Assembly: GCF_030551255.1 (NCBI RefSeq)
Contig: NZ_CP130630.1
Span: 11,221,001 to 11,285,000 of the forward strand
Origin: Streptomyces sp. NL15-2K
GTDB lineage: Bacteria; Actinomycetota; Actinomycetes; Streptomycetales; Streptomycetaceae
Direction: 5' to 3'
DNA length: 64,000 nt
Shown in pieces: positions 1-7,832 of this stretch. Position 1 is the first letter of the stretch. Each line of letters begins with the position of its first letter. The notes below the pieces were generated by a model, which was not told the DNA's origin, made no database searches, and saw only the letters and a list, made by a program, of their open reading frames with translations. Both the position numbers and the translations under genes were made by a program.

Positions 1-628
1 CGGACCGGGGGCTGCGGGTCCTGGTCGGGGCGCGAAGAGGGAGGCGGCCGAGGAGGCCTGCCGCGCCATCGGTCCGGCGGCGCTGCCGCTGGCCCTGGAC
101 GTGACCTCCGCGAAAAGCGTCACCGACGCGGTCCGGGAGGCCGGGAAGCTGACCGGCGGGATCGACGTCCTGGTGAACAACGCGGGAGTGTCCCTGGACG
201 GCGAGCTACGGCCCCCGTACCTCGACGAGGAGCTCCTGCGCACGACCCTGGACACGAACTTCACGGGCGCCTGGCGCATGGCGCAAGCGGTCGTGCCGGG
301 CATGGTGGAGGCCGGCTACGGACGGGTCGTCAACGTCACCAGTTCCTACGGCTCGCTCGCGCTGATGGACTCCGGCCGCCACCCGGCCTACCGGATCTCC
401 AAGACCGCCCTCAACGCCCTGACCCGGATGCTCGCGGCCGAACTGGCGGGCACCGGCGTCCTGGTCAACGCCGCCGACCCGGGCTGGACGCGCAGCGGCA
501 TGGGCGGCCCGTCCGCGCCGCGCGGTCCGGAAGTCGGCGCGGACACCCCGGTCTGGCTTGCGACCCTGCCCGAGGGCGACGGGACGACGGGCGGGCTGTT
601 CGCCGAACGCGAGCCCCTGCCCTGGTGA
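1..628 (+). CDS. SDR-family oxidoreductase, 5' end missing, probable frameshift
   Basis: This is the C-terminal part of a short-chain dehydrogenase/reductase; the N-terminal Rossmann glycine motif lies off the window. Visible SDR marks are NNAGVS, the catalytic Ser region VTSSYGS and the YRISK (YxxxK) active site. The reading frame that is open to the stop at 626-628 begins in frame 2. The expected upstream sequence (DRGLRVLVGAR, typical of the strand before the first helix) is instead in frame 3 over bases 3-35. One base therefore seems to be missing between about 33 and 41. This could be a real frameshift that inactivates the gene or an assembly error. Substrate is unknown. Its stop is 7 bases from the convergent TetR gene. 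Confidence 0.7.
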   Translation, partial: GPGAAGPGRGAKREAAEEACRAIGPAALPLALDVTSAKSVTDAVREAGKLTGGIDVLVNNAGVSLDGELRPPYLDEELLRTTLDTNFTGAWRMAQAVVPGMVEAGYGRVVNVTSSYGSLALMDSGRHPAYRISKTALNALTRMLAAELAGTGVLVNAADPGWTRSGMGGPSAPRGPEVGADTPVWLATLPEGDGTTGGLFAEREPLPW

Positions 629-634
629 ACCGCC

Positions 635-1288
635 TCAGGCGGACGCGGTGGTCGGCTTCTGCTCGGCGGCGACGATACGCAGCGCCAGCGACCTGACCGC
701 CTCCTGCACGGACCGGGAGGGCAGCTGGGACAGCGGCCCTCCCTCCGTCCGCAAAGCGGTGACCAGAATGGTCGTACTGATCAGCGTGCGCACCGCGAGC
801 GCCTGCGCCGCGTGCCGTGACTTGGCCGCCCGGGGACTGCGCGTGGTGCCCTCCGGCAGGTAGTCGTACGCCCGCTGGATGTGCCGCTGCTCGAACTCGT
901 CCCGCAACACCTTGATGTTGCCGTTGGCCGAGGCGATCTGCACCTGGTACAGCCGGGCCTCCTCCGGGTTCCGCTCCACCCAGTCCCACACCGCGTCGAT
1001 GACCCGCAGCAGACCCTCCGCACTCCCCGGTTCGGTCTCCGGCCGGGCCGCCTCCACCACCGCGTTCAGCTGGTCGAAGACCCGCCGCATGGCGAGTTCG
1101 AGCAGCTCCTCCTTGCCGTCGAAGTGGTAGTAGACGGCCGTGGGCACGACCTGGGCCTCGTCCGCGATGTCCTGGATGCTGGTCTCCGCGAATCCGTTGC
1201 GGCCGAACACCCGTACGGCGGCGGTGATGATGTGCTGCCGCCGCGAGGGCCGGTGGGCGGGCTGCTTGCCGTTCTGCGTGGTGGCCAT
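635..1288 (-). CDS. TetR-family transcriptional regulator
   Basis: This is a one-component repressor with an N-terminal TetR helix-turn-helix (about residues 16-62). The third-helix motif TAVYYHFDGKEELL is characteristic of the family. The variable C-terminal half would bind a ligand. Two adjacent ATGs exist (1291 and 1288); the GGGAG Shine-Dalgarno fits 1288 better (4-nt spacing). It is transcribed divergently from a second TetR gene at 1432, with a 143-base shared control region, so mutual or autoregulation is likely. By position it could control the 2-oxoacid dehydrogenase or Rieske genes, but this is inference. Confidence 0.88.
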   Translation of the reverse strand: MATTQNGKQPAHRPSRRQHIITAAVRVFGRNGFAETSIQDIADEAQVVPTAVYYHFDGKEELLELAMRRVFDQLNAVVEAARPETEPGSAEGLLRVIDAVWDWVERNPEEARLYQVQIASANGNIKVLRDEFEQRHIQRAYDYLPEGTTRSPRAAKSRHAAQALAVRTLISTTILVTALRTEGGPLSQLPSRSVQEAVRSLALRIVAAEQKPTTASA

Positions 1289-1353
1289 CATGCTCCCTGG
1301 CGGCTGCCGTGACCCCGCGTCTGCGGGCCCTGTCCACTGCCCATGCTATCCAG

Positions 1354-1382
1354 TAACTCCGCCGGGCCGATGACATAACTCC
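1354..1382. promoter_or_regulatory. Direct repeat in divergent TetR promoter region
   Basis: The heptamer TAACTCC occurs at 1354-1360 and again at 1376-1382. The two copies start 22 bases apart, about two helical turns, within the region between the two divergent TetR genes. A TTGACA at 1424-1429 lies just before the second gene's ATG. Role as an operator is inferred from position only. Confidence 0.3.
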
Positions 1383-1431
1383 TGCTACGTATGTGCAGTC
1401 GGAGGACGAAGACCCCGGCATACTTGACACC

Positions 1432-2043
1432 ATGACGACATCCGGAGCTCGCGCCGCCCACCGTCCTTCGCGCAAGCAGTGGGTGATCGAAGCGGCCACG
1501 GAACTGTTCGCCACCCAGTCGCCGGACGAGGTCACGGTGGCCGACATCGCCGCTCGTGCGGAGATGACCTCGGCAGCGGTGTACTACCACTTCTCCTCCA
1601 AGGACAAGGTCCTGGTGGAAGGGATGCGGGTGTTCGCCACCGCGCTGCGCGAACAGCTGCACGCGCTCACGCAGGCCCACGCGCCCGGCACGCCCGTCGG
1701 ACCGGCCGTCACCGCGCTGGTGGCCTGGCTGGGCGAACACCGGTCCGCCGCCACCGTGTTCTTCACGTCCTCGGCCGGCATGAGCCAGGAGGCGGAGGCG
1801 CTGCGCCACGAGAGCCGGACGCAGTTGCTGGAGGAACTGGTCCGGCTGACCCGCAAGGCCCGTGAGTCGACCTCCGACGCGGAGGCGGCGGTCGTCGCCC
1901 TGGGCCTGCTGTCGCTGCTGGAGACCGCGGCGATCTCGCAGGTCCGCGGGGACGACGTCTACCGCTCGCTCGGACACCGCTCCTTCGTCCGCGAGGTCGG
2001 CCGCCTCGCCGAGCGGATCGCCGACCCGGCGGCGGCCGAATAG
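1432..2043 (+). CDS. TetR-family transcriptional regulator
   Basis: This is a second TetR protein of about 203 residues. The helix-turn-helix spans about residues 16-60 with the hallmark SAAVYYHFSSKDKVL. It is divergent from the 635-1288 regulator and only distantly similar to it. The start is uncertain: ATG at 1432 has no clear ribosome-binding site, and an in-frame GTG at 1393 has none either, so a leaderless transcript is possible. It ends 20 bases before the convergent E2 gene. Ligand and targets are unknown; control of the neighbouring catabolic operons is plausible. Confidence 0.85.
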   Translation: MTTSGARAAHRPSRKQWVIEAATELFATQSPDEVTVADIAARAEMTSAAVYYHFSSKDKVLVEGMRVFATALREQLHALTQAHAPGTPVGPAVTALVAWLGEHRSAATVFFTSSAGMSQEAEALRHESRTQLLEELVRLTRKARESTSDAEAAVVALGLLSLLETAAISQVRGDDVYRSLGHRSFVREVGRLAERIADPAAAE

Positions 2044-2063
2044 CCCTCGGACCTCCGCCCAGG

Positions 2064-3599
2064 TCAGACCAGCAGCCGGAGCGGCTTGCGCAGCAACTCA
2101 CCGACCGTGCGCAGATACTCGGCCGCCGGTGCCCCGTCGACGGCACGGTGGTCGAAGGTGAGACTCAGGGTGAGCACCTGCGTCCGCGACGGCCGGTCGT
2201 CCACCCACTCGACACCGTCCCTGAGCCTGCCCACGCCGAGAATGGCGACATTGCCGGGGTTGATCACGGGGGTGAAGAAGTCGACGCCGTATCCACCCAG
2301 GGAAGTGACCGTGAAGGTGGCCCCTTCCAGCTGGGCCGGGGAGATCCGCCCCTCGCGCGCGGCCTCGGCCAAGGCCCTCGAGCGGCGGGCGATCTCGGGC
2401 AGCGGCAGCTGCGCCGCGTCCTCGATCACCGGGACCATCAGGCCGCCCGGAACGGCCACCGCGAATCCGAGGTGGATGTCGCCGAGCAGATGGATGCCGT
2501 CCTCCCGCACCGTCGCGTTGAGCAGCGGGTGTGCGCGCAGGGCCAGGGCGGCGGCCTTCAGCAGGAAGTCGTTGAGGCTGGGCACCGGCAGGTCGCTGTC
2601 GGCCCATTCCTGCTTGAGCCGGGCCCGCAAGGACACGACCGCGTCCATCCGCACCTCGTACCCGTGCGTCAGCTGCGCCATCTCCTGGAGACTGGCGTGC
2701 ATCCGGCGGGCGATGGTGCCGCGCATCCCGGTGAGCGGGATGACGTCCCCCACCTGAGGAGTGGTGGCCGGGCGGCGGGCGGGGCGGGCGGCCACCGGTT
2801 CGGCCGTCCCGTTGACGGCGTCGAGGTCGGACCTGCGGATCCGGCCGCCCGCGCCGGTGGCCCGTACCGTCGACAGGTCGATGCCCCGCTCCCTCGCCAG
2901 CCGGCGGACCAGGGGCGAGACGGGGATGACGGAATCGGCGGGCAGGACGGAGGGCGCCGGTGCCACCGGGGAAGGCGCCGGTGCCACCGAGGAGGCGGCA
3001 GCGGCCGCGAGGAAGTCCTCCACGTCCTCCGAGACGATCCGGCCTCCGGGCCCGGTGCCGCGTACGACGGTGAGATCGACGTCGGCCTCGGCCGCCACGC
3101 GCCGGGCGTTCGGGGAGGCCAGGAGCCGGCCCCCGTGACCGATGGAGGCCGCGCTGCCATTGAGGGAGGGCGCCGCGGAAACGCTGCCGCCGTGACCGGA
3201 CGGTGCCGCGCCCGCGCTGTGGCCCATTAGTGCCGGGGCGGCGGAATTCCCGCTGCCGTCGAATGCCGACGACGCGGCGACGGCGGCCACGGGCTCAGCG
3301 GCCGTACCGCCGGCCCCCGGCCCGGCAGGCTTCGGCGCACCCCCCGGCTCCGGCGGCTGCTCTCCCTCCGCCAGCAGCCAGCCGATGAGAGCCCCGGCGG
3401 GGAGCGTGGTCCCGGCGGGAACCACGGGGTGGAACAGCCCCCCGGCCTCCGCCTCGACCTCCACGTCGACCTTGTCGGTGGCCAGCCGCAGCAGGGTGTC
3501 GCCCTCCGAGACGGCGGTGCCGGTGGGCACGAGCCACTCGTCGATCGTGCCCTCCTGCATGGTCAGACCGATCTTCGGCAGCAGAACCTCGACCGCCAC
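2064..3599 (-). CDS. 2-oxoacid dehydrogenase E2 (dihydrolipoamide acyltransferase)
   Basis: This is the E2 core of a 2-oxoacid dehydrogenase complex; it moves the acyl group from E1 to CoA on a swinging lipoyl arm. The N-terminal lipoyl domain has lipoyl-lysine K43 in TDKVDVE. Two peripheral-subunit-binding-like segments follow, at about residues 158-197 (SPNARRVAAEADVDL) and 226-262 (SPLVRRLARERGIDL), separated by Ala/Pro-rich linkers. The C-terminal catalytic acyltransferase domain carries HRAVDG at about 484-489. GTG at 3599 is chosen because GGAAAGG lies 7 bases upstream and the lipoyl domain starts immediately. It is the third gene of an E1a-E1b-E2 operon, 4 bases after E1b. No E3 gene is present nearby. 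A double binding domain with a single lipoyl domain is unusual. Confidence 0.93.
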   Translation of the reverse strand: MAVEVLLPKIGLTMQEGTIDEWLVPTGTAVSEGDTLLRLATDKVDVEVEAEAGGLFHPVVPAGTTLPAGALIGWLLAEGEQPPEPGGAPKPAGPGAGGTAAEPVAAVAASSAFDGSGNSAAPALMGHSAGAAPSGHGGSVSAAPSLNGSAASIGHGGRLLASPNARRVAAEADVDLTVVRGTGPGGRIVSEDVEDFLAAAAASSVAPAPSPVAPAPSVLPADSVIPVSPLVRRLARERGIDLSTVRATGAGGRIRRSDLDAVNGTAEPVAARPARRPATTPQVGDVIPLTGMRGTIARRMHASLQEMAQLTHGYEVRMDAVVSLRARLKQEWADSDLPVPSLNDFLLKAAALALRAHPLLNATVREDGIHLLGDIHLGFAVAVPGGLMVPVIEDAAQLPLPEIARRSRALAEAAREGRISPAQLEGATFTVTSLGGYGVDFFTPVINPGNVAILGVGRLRDGVEWVDDRPSRTQVLTLSLTFDHRAVDGAPAAEYLRTVGELLRKPLRLLV

Positions 3600-3603
3600 G
3601 TCG

Positions 3604-4629
3604 TCACGACCTTTCCAGAAGACGGCGGCATCCCTGGGCGATGCGGGCACGATCGGGTACGTAGGCCTTCTCCAGCACCGGGGAGAACGGAACCGGGGAG
3701 AAGGGGGCGCCGATGCGCAGGACCGGCGCGTCCAGGTAGTCGAAGGCCGCGTCCTGGATCTGGGCGGCGATCTCCCCGCCGAGCCCGCCGAAGGTGACGG
3801 CCTCGTGCACCACGAGGACCCGGTTGGTGCGCCGCACGGAGGCGATCATGGTCTCGGTGTCCAGGGGCTGGACGGTGCGAGGGTCGATCACCTCGATCTC
3901 GACGCCCTCGCCGGCGAGTTCCTCGGCCGCCGCCAGTGCCTCGCCCACCATGCGGCCGAGCGCGATGACGGTGACGTCCGAGCCTTGGCGCGCGGTGTGG
4001 GCCTGGCCGAGCGGGATGCCGTAGATCGGCTCGGGCACCTCGCCCTTGCTGCCCAGCAGGACCTTGTTGAGCATGACGACGACCGGGTTGTCGTCCCGGA
4101 TCGCCGAGACGGTCAGGCCCTTGGCGGTGTACGCGTCGCACGGCATGACGACCTTGAGGCCGGGCACGTGCGCGAGCCAGGCCTCCAGGCTCTGGCTGTG
4201 CTGGGCGGCGGCCCCGAGCCCCGCGCCGGAGGCGGTGGTGATGGTGAGCGGCACCGAGAGGGCGCCGCCGAACATGTACTTCATCTTGGCTGCCTGGTTG
4301 ACGATCTGGTCCAGGCAGACGCCGATGAAGTCCATGAACATCAGGTCGACGACGGGACGCAGACCCCGGGCCGCGGCCCCCACGCCGAGGCCGACCAGCG
4401 CGGCCTCGGAGATCGGGGTGTCGATCATCCGTCGGGGACCGAACTCGTCGAGCAGGTTGTCGAACATGCGGAACACGCCGCCGTATCCGGCGACGTCCTC
4501 ACCGGCGACGAAGACGTTCTCGTCCTCACGCATGGCCTGCGCGAGTCCTTCGTTGAAGGCCTTGACGTAGGTCAGTTCACGGGCCGTGGCGTCCGGGGCG
4601 GCGGCGGGTGCTTCGGTGATGGTGGTCAT
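3604..4629 (-). CDS. 2-oxoacid dehydrogenase E1 component, beta subunit
   Basis: This 341-residue transketolase-like beta subunit of a thiamine-diphosphate-dependent 2-oxoacid (branched-chain, pyruvate or acetoin type) dehydrogenase pairs with the E1 alpha gene upstream. Family marks are EDVAGYGGVF near the N-terminus, RMIDTPISEAALVGLGVGAA, and the C-terminal transketolase domain with VVHEAVTFGGLGGEIAA. ATG 4629 gives the expected N-terminus; a longer open frame upstream overlaps E1 alpha and is not used. It starts 5 bases after the E1 alpha stop and ends 4 bases before E2, so translation is likely coupled. Substrate cannot be told from sequence; a catabolic keto acid arising in this cluster is inferred. 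Confidence 0.95.
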   Translation of the reverse strand: MTTITEAPAAAPDATARELTYVKAFNEGLAQAMREDENVFVAGEDVAGYGGVFRMFDNLLDEFGPRRMIDTPISEAALVGLGVGAAARGLRPVVDLMFMDFIGVCLDQIVNQAAKMKYMFGGALSVPLTITTASGAGLGAAAQHSQSLEAWLAHVPGLKVVMPCDAYTAKGLTVSAIRDDNPVVVMLNKVLLGSKGEVPEPIYGIPLGQAHTARQGSDVTVIALGRMVGEALAAAEELAGEGVEIEVIDPRTVQPLDTETMIASVRRTNRVLVVHEAVTFGGLGGEIAAQIQDAAFDYLDAPVLRIGAPFSPVPFSPVLEKAYVPDRARIAQGCRRLLERS

Positions 4630-4634
4630 GGCGG

Positions 4635-5672
4635 TCACCCCGAGTAGACGTTGAGGAGCAGGTCGGCGGTGTCGGGCAGCGGACTGGCCTCGGCGTACGC
4701 GATGGCGTCGGCGATCTCGTCCCGGGTGCGCTGCCAGGTGTCGTCCAGCTCCGCGCGGGTGGCGGTGCCGTCGGCGAGGGCGCGGGCCTCCAGCAGGTCG
4801 ATCGGGTCGCGGGTTTTCCACTCGGCGACCTCCTCGTCCGAGCGGTAGGGGTGACGCAGTCCCTTGACGCCCTGGTGGTCGTAGAAGCGGTAGGTCTTGG
4901 CCTCGATCATCATCGGTCCCTCGCCGGCCCGGGCGCGTGCCACGGCCTCGGCGGCGGCCTCGTGGACGGCGGCCGCATCCATGCCGTCGACGATCACGCT
5001 GGGCATGCCGTAGGCGGCGGCCCGGTCGGCGACGTCGGTGATCAGCATGTGCTTCGACTGGGGGGTGAACTCGGCGTAGCCGTTGTTCTCGCAGATGAAC
5101 AGCACCGGCAGGCGCAGTACGGCGGCCATGTTGGCGGCCTCGTGGAAGGTGCCGATGTTGGTGGCGCCGTCACCGAAGAAGGAGACGGCGACGCTGTCCT
5201 CGCCCTTGTACTGGGCGGCGAACGCGGCGCCGACGGCGATCGGGATGCCCGCGCCGACGATGCCGTTCGCGCCGAGCATGCCGAGGCTGAGGTCGTTGAT
5301 GTGCATGCTTCCGCCGCGTCCCAGGCAGGCTCCGGTGACCCGGCCGTACAGCTCGGCGTACATGTGCCGGAAGCTGACGCCCTTGGCGACGGCGTGGCCG
5401 TGTCCGCGGTGGGTGGAGGTGATCTGGTCGTCGTCGCGGAGGGCCGCCATCACCCCCGCGGCCACGGCTTCCTGGCCGACGTACAGGTGCAGGAAGCCCG
5501 GCAGCTTGCCGGCCTCCATGAGTTTGCCCGCCTCGGTCTCGAACAGCCGGATGCGCACCATGCGCTCGTGCAGGTCTCTGACGACCTGCGCGGACGCCTG
5601 GTTCGCGGCCGGATCGCCCGACTTCTTCGGTGCCTTGGATGTGCTTGATGTACTTGAGGCCCTTTGAGCCAT
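4635..5672 (-). CDS. 2-oxoacid dehydrogenase E1 component, alpha subunit
   Basis: This 345-residue thiamine-diphosphate-dependent subunit decarboxylates the 2-oxo acid. The TPP/Mg signature GDGATNIGTFHEAANMA is followed by ENNGYAEFT, and the phosphorylation-loop region HPYRSDEEV is present. The N-terminus has a Ser/Lys-rich stretch before the fold starts near VVRDLHERMVRIRLFE. ATG 5672 has AAGGGG about 7 bases upstream and is preferred over a GTG at 5705. It is the first gene of the E1a-E1b-E2 operon. A palindrome at 5718-5734 lies just upstream and could be the operator. Confidence 0.95.
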   Translation of the reverse strand: MAQRASSTSSTSKAPKKSGDPAANQASAQVVRDLHERMVRIRLFETEAGKLMEAGKLPGFLHLYVGQEAVAAGVMAALRDDDQITSTHRGHGHAVAKGVSFRHMYAELYGRVTGACLGRGGSMHINDLSLGMLGANGIVGAGIPIAVGAAFAAQYKGEDSVAVSFFGDGATNIGTFHEAANMAAVLRLPVLFICENNGYAEFTPQSKHMLITDVADRAAAYGMPSVIVDGMDAAAVHEAAAEAVARARAGEGPMMIEAKTYRFYDHQGVKGLRHPYRSDEEVAEWKTRDPIDLLEARALADGTATRAELDDTWQRTRDEIADAIAYAEASPLPDTADLLLNVYSG

Positions 5673-5717
5673 CGTCCGCCCCTTCGCCCGAGGGAGGTGT
5701 GCCACGCAATCGGACTT

Positions 5718-5734
5718 TGTAGTGTCGGTCTACA
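5718..5734. promoter_or_regulatory. Candidate operator upstream of the 2-oxoacid dehydrogenase operon
   Basis: TGTAG and CTACA form a 17-base inverted repeat (TGTAG-N7-CTACA) 46 bases upstream of the E1 alpha ATG. Size and position fit a TetR-type operator, and two TetR genes lie 4 kb away. The protein that binds is not known. Confidence 0.4.
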
Positions 5735-5776
5735 GTAAGTAGCAGTGGGCACCTTACTGAACAGGCTCTCTAATTA

Positions 5777-6280
5777 CTACGCCTCTGTCCGATCCGGCGC
5801 CGGATCGTCGCCGCGCTCGTCGACCAGCTCCACCGCGTTGCCTTCCGGGTCCGCCCAGAAGCTGATCCGCCGCCCCCGCGCCCGGACGACGACCGGATCC
5901 GACAGGGGCCGGGCGCCCGCGGCCGGCAGTGCCGCCACCACCGGGTCCAGGTCGTCCAGGCGGAAGGTGAGGTACGACAGCCCCCGGCGTCCGGTCAGCG
6001 GTACGGCCGACTCCGCCGGTGCCGGGGGCGTCCGGGGCAGGATCAGCTTCACGCGCCCGCCGGAGGGCACCTGCAGCCAGACGACCAAGAGCTCGCCGCC
6101 CAGCCCGGCCGGGGTGCCGATGGACTCCGGTATGCGCGAGCGATGCACCGCCAGGCAGCCGAGTGCCTCGCGGTAGAACCGCTCCATCAGCTCCATGTCG
6201 CGGACGACCACACCCGCCTCGAACGGCTCGGTCATGTGCGTAGGCGCCCGATGTGCCGGGATTGTTGTGTCCTCGCCCAC
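5777..6280 (-). CDS. VOC (glyoxalase/bleomycin-resistance fold) protein
   Basis: This 167-residue vicinal-oxygen-chelate protein has the paired beta-alpha-beta-beta-beta layout: GVVVRDMELMERFYREALG at the front and FRLDDLDPVVAALPAAG, DPVVVRARGRRISFWADPEGNAVELV at the back. The FWADPEGNAVELV ending is the classic second-module metal-site strand. Members include glyoxalases, extradiol-type dioxygenases and epimerases; the single-domain length argues against a classical ring-cleaving extradiol enzyme. GTG 6280 has GAAGGG upstream; ATG 6235 is an alternative. It is divergent from the Rieske oxygenase gene at 6529 and may share its control region. Confidence 0.8.
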   Translation of the reverse strand: MGEDTTIPAHRAPTHMTEPFEAGVVVRDMELMERFYREALGCLAVHRSRIPESIGTPAGLGGELLVVWLQVPSGGRVKLILPRTPPAPAESAVPLTGRRGLSYLTFRLDDLDPVVAALPAAGARPLSDPVVVRARGRRISFWADPEGNAVELVDERGDDPAPDRTEA

Positions 6281-6427
6281 TCCTCGCCGCCCTTCGTCGA
6301 ATGTCCGGCTTTCGTGTTCTTATGACTGGAGTCGTTTCCCAGAAAGATCCGGGCCCGTAAGGGCCGTGATCACCAGGGAAGGCGAGGTGGCTTGCGCGAC
6401 GCCGTGTTGCGACTTCACCACTTTCTA

Positions 6428-6455
6428 TTGACAGACAACACTAAGTCCTGTTGTC
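6428..6455 (+). promoter_or_regulatory. Promoter/operator before Rieske oxygenase A
   Basis: A consensus -35 hexamer TTGACA (6428-6433) abuts a perfect inverted repeat, GACAACA-N8-TGTTGTC (6434-6455). The repeat would cover the spacer and -10 region of that promoter, the arrangement expected of a repressor operator. It sits 74 bases before the oxygenase start, in the 248-base divergent region shared with the VOC gene. Confidence 0.55.
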
Positions 6456-6528
6456 GTTTGCGTCACAGCCCAGCTGTCGCATCCCAAGCCCTTCGCCGGC
6501 TCGCGGCTGGGAGGATTGTGAGGACAAC

Positions 6529-7803
6529 GTGGTCCAGATCAGTGCGCCGGAGGCTTCGGAGACAGACGCCCGGCGTCAGCCGCCCCCGGCCCCCGAGTAC
6601 TCCTCGTGGATCAGCCAGGACCGGTCCACCGACGCAGCGTCCGTGACGATGCGGCGCGAGGCCGCCGAACTCGTCGAGCGCGTGATGACGCACTACCGCG
6701 ACAACACGACGCACGAGGCGGACGGCCAGTGGACGGAACCTGTCGCCCACTACCACGACGCCGACCGCTGGCGACGGGAGACGGACGCCGTCCACCGGAG
6801 CGTCCCGCTGCCGCTCGCCATGTCCGCGGAACTTCCCGGACCGAACACCTACAAGGCCCTGGACGTGCTCGGCGTCCCGGTGCTGATCACCCGGGACCGC
6901 CAGGGCGCCGTACACGCGATGATCAACGCCTGCCGGCACCGGGGCGCGAAGATCATCGAGCCGGGCTGCGGGGTGTCCAAACGCCTCACCTGCCCGTATC
7001 ACTCCTGGTCGTACGACCTCGCCGGGCAGCTGCGAGGTGTGTACGCCGAGAAGACCTTCGGTGACGTACCGCGCGAGGGGCGCAGCCTGGTGAAGCTGCC
7101 CGCCGGGGAGCGCGCCGGGATCGTCTTCGTCTCCCTCGACCCGGCGGCCGAGCACGACCTCGACGCCTGGCTGGGCGATCTGCAGCCGCTCCTCGAGGGG
7201 ATGCGGCTGGGGGAGTGTCACCACTACGGGACCAAAGAGCTACCCAGTCCCAACTGGAAGGTCACCCTCGACGGGTACCTGGAGACGTACCACTTCGCCT
7301 CGCTGCACCCGAAGACGGTGTTCGAGACGAACCTCTCCAACATGATGGTCCACGACACCTGGGGCCCTCACCAGCGCCTCGCACCGGCCCTGCGCCCCAT
7401 CGCGCAGGCGGTCGAACTCTCCCCGGACAAGCGCGATCCCGGCGAGTGCGTCGGCCCCATCTACTGGCTGTTCCCGGGGCTGGCGATCGCCGGTGGCTGG
7501 CGCCAGAAGATCGCCGTCTCCCTGGTGCTTCCCCGGACGGCCACCGAGTCGGTGACCCAGCAGATCATCCTGCTGCGGGAACCGGCGGTCACCGACGAGG
7601 AACGCCAGGCCGCCGACCGGTTCGGCGAGTGGTTCTACGAGGTGGTCCGCGACGAGGACTACGCGACCACCTACGGAGTCCAGCAGGGCCTGCACGCCCT
7701 CAGCGGCACCGACTTCGTCTTCGGGCGCAACGAGCCCGGACTGCAGCACTTCCACCGCACCATTCACCAGCACCTGGAAAACACAGCAAGAGCCGCCAGG
7801 TGA
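6529..7803 (+). CDS. Rieske non-heme iron oxygenase, alpha subunit (A)
   Basis: This 424-residue aromatic-ring-hydroxylating-type oxygenase inserts O2-derived oxygen using electrons passed from a reductase or ferredoxin. The Rieske [2Fe-2S] ligands are C135/H137 and C155/H158 (CRHRG and CPYHS). The catalytic iron motif DGYLETYHFASLH supplies H255 and H260 with a nearby acidic residue. GTG 6529 is preferred because GAGG lies about 5 bases upstream and a longer frame would run through the promoter palindrome. It is followed 29 bases later by an SDR gene, possibly the cognate dehydrogenase. Electrons could come from the ferredoxin at 12059 or the reductase at 25702. Substrate is unknown. Confidence 0.95.
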   Translation: MVQISAPEASETDARRQPPPAPEYSSWISQDRSTDAASVTMRREAAELVERVMTHYRDNTTHEADGQWTEPVAHYHDADRWRRETDAVHRSVPLPLAMSAELPGPNTYKALDVLGVPVLITRDRQGAVHAMINACRHRGAKIIEPGCGVSKRLTCPYHSWSYDLAGQLRGVYAEKTFGDVPREGRSLVKLPAGERAGIVFVSLDPAAEHDLDAWLGDLQPLLEGMRLGECHHYGTKELPSPNWKVTLDGYLETYHFASLHPKTVFETNLSNMMVHDTWGPHQRLAPALRPIAQAVELSPDKRDPGECVGPIYWLFPGLAIAGGWRQKIAVSLVLPRTATESVTQQIILLREPAVTDEERQAADRFGEWFYEVVRDEDYATTYGVQQGLHALSGTDFVFGRNEPGLQHFHRTIHQHLENTARAAR

Positions 7804-7832
7804 CAAGCCGACAAGATTCGCGGGAGAACACC

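Noticed and set aside
5777..6280. VOC protein as the ring-cleaving extradiol dioxygenase of the pathway
   Set aside because: It is a single short module without the length and iron-ligand set of classical extradiol enzymes; kept as a generic VOC protein.
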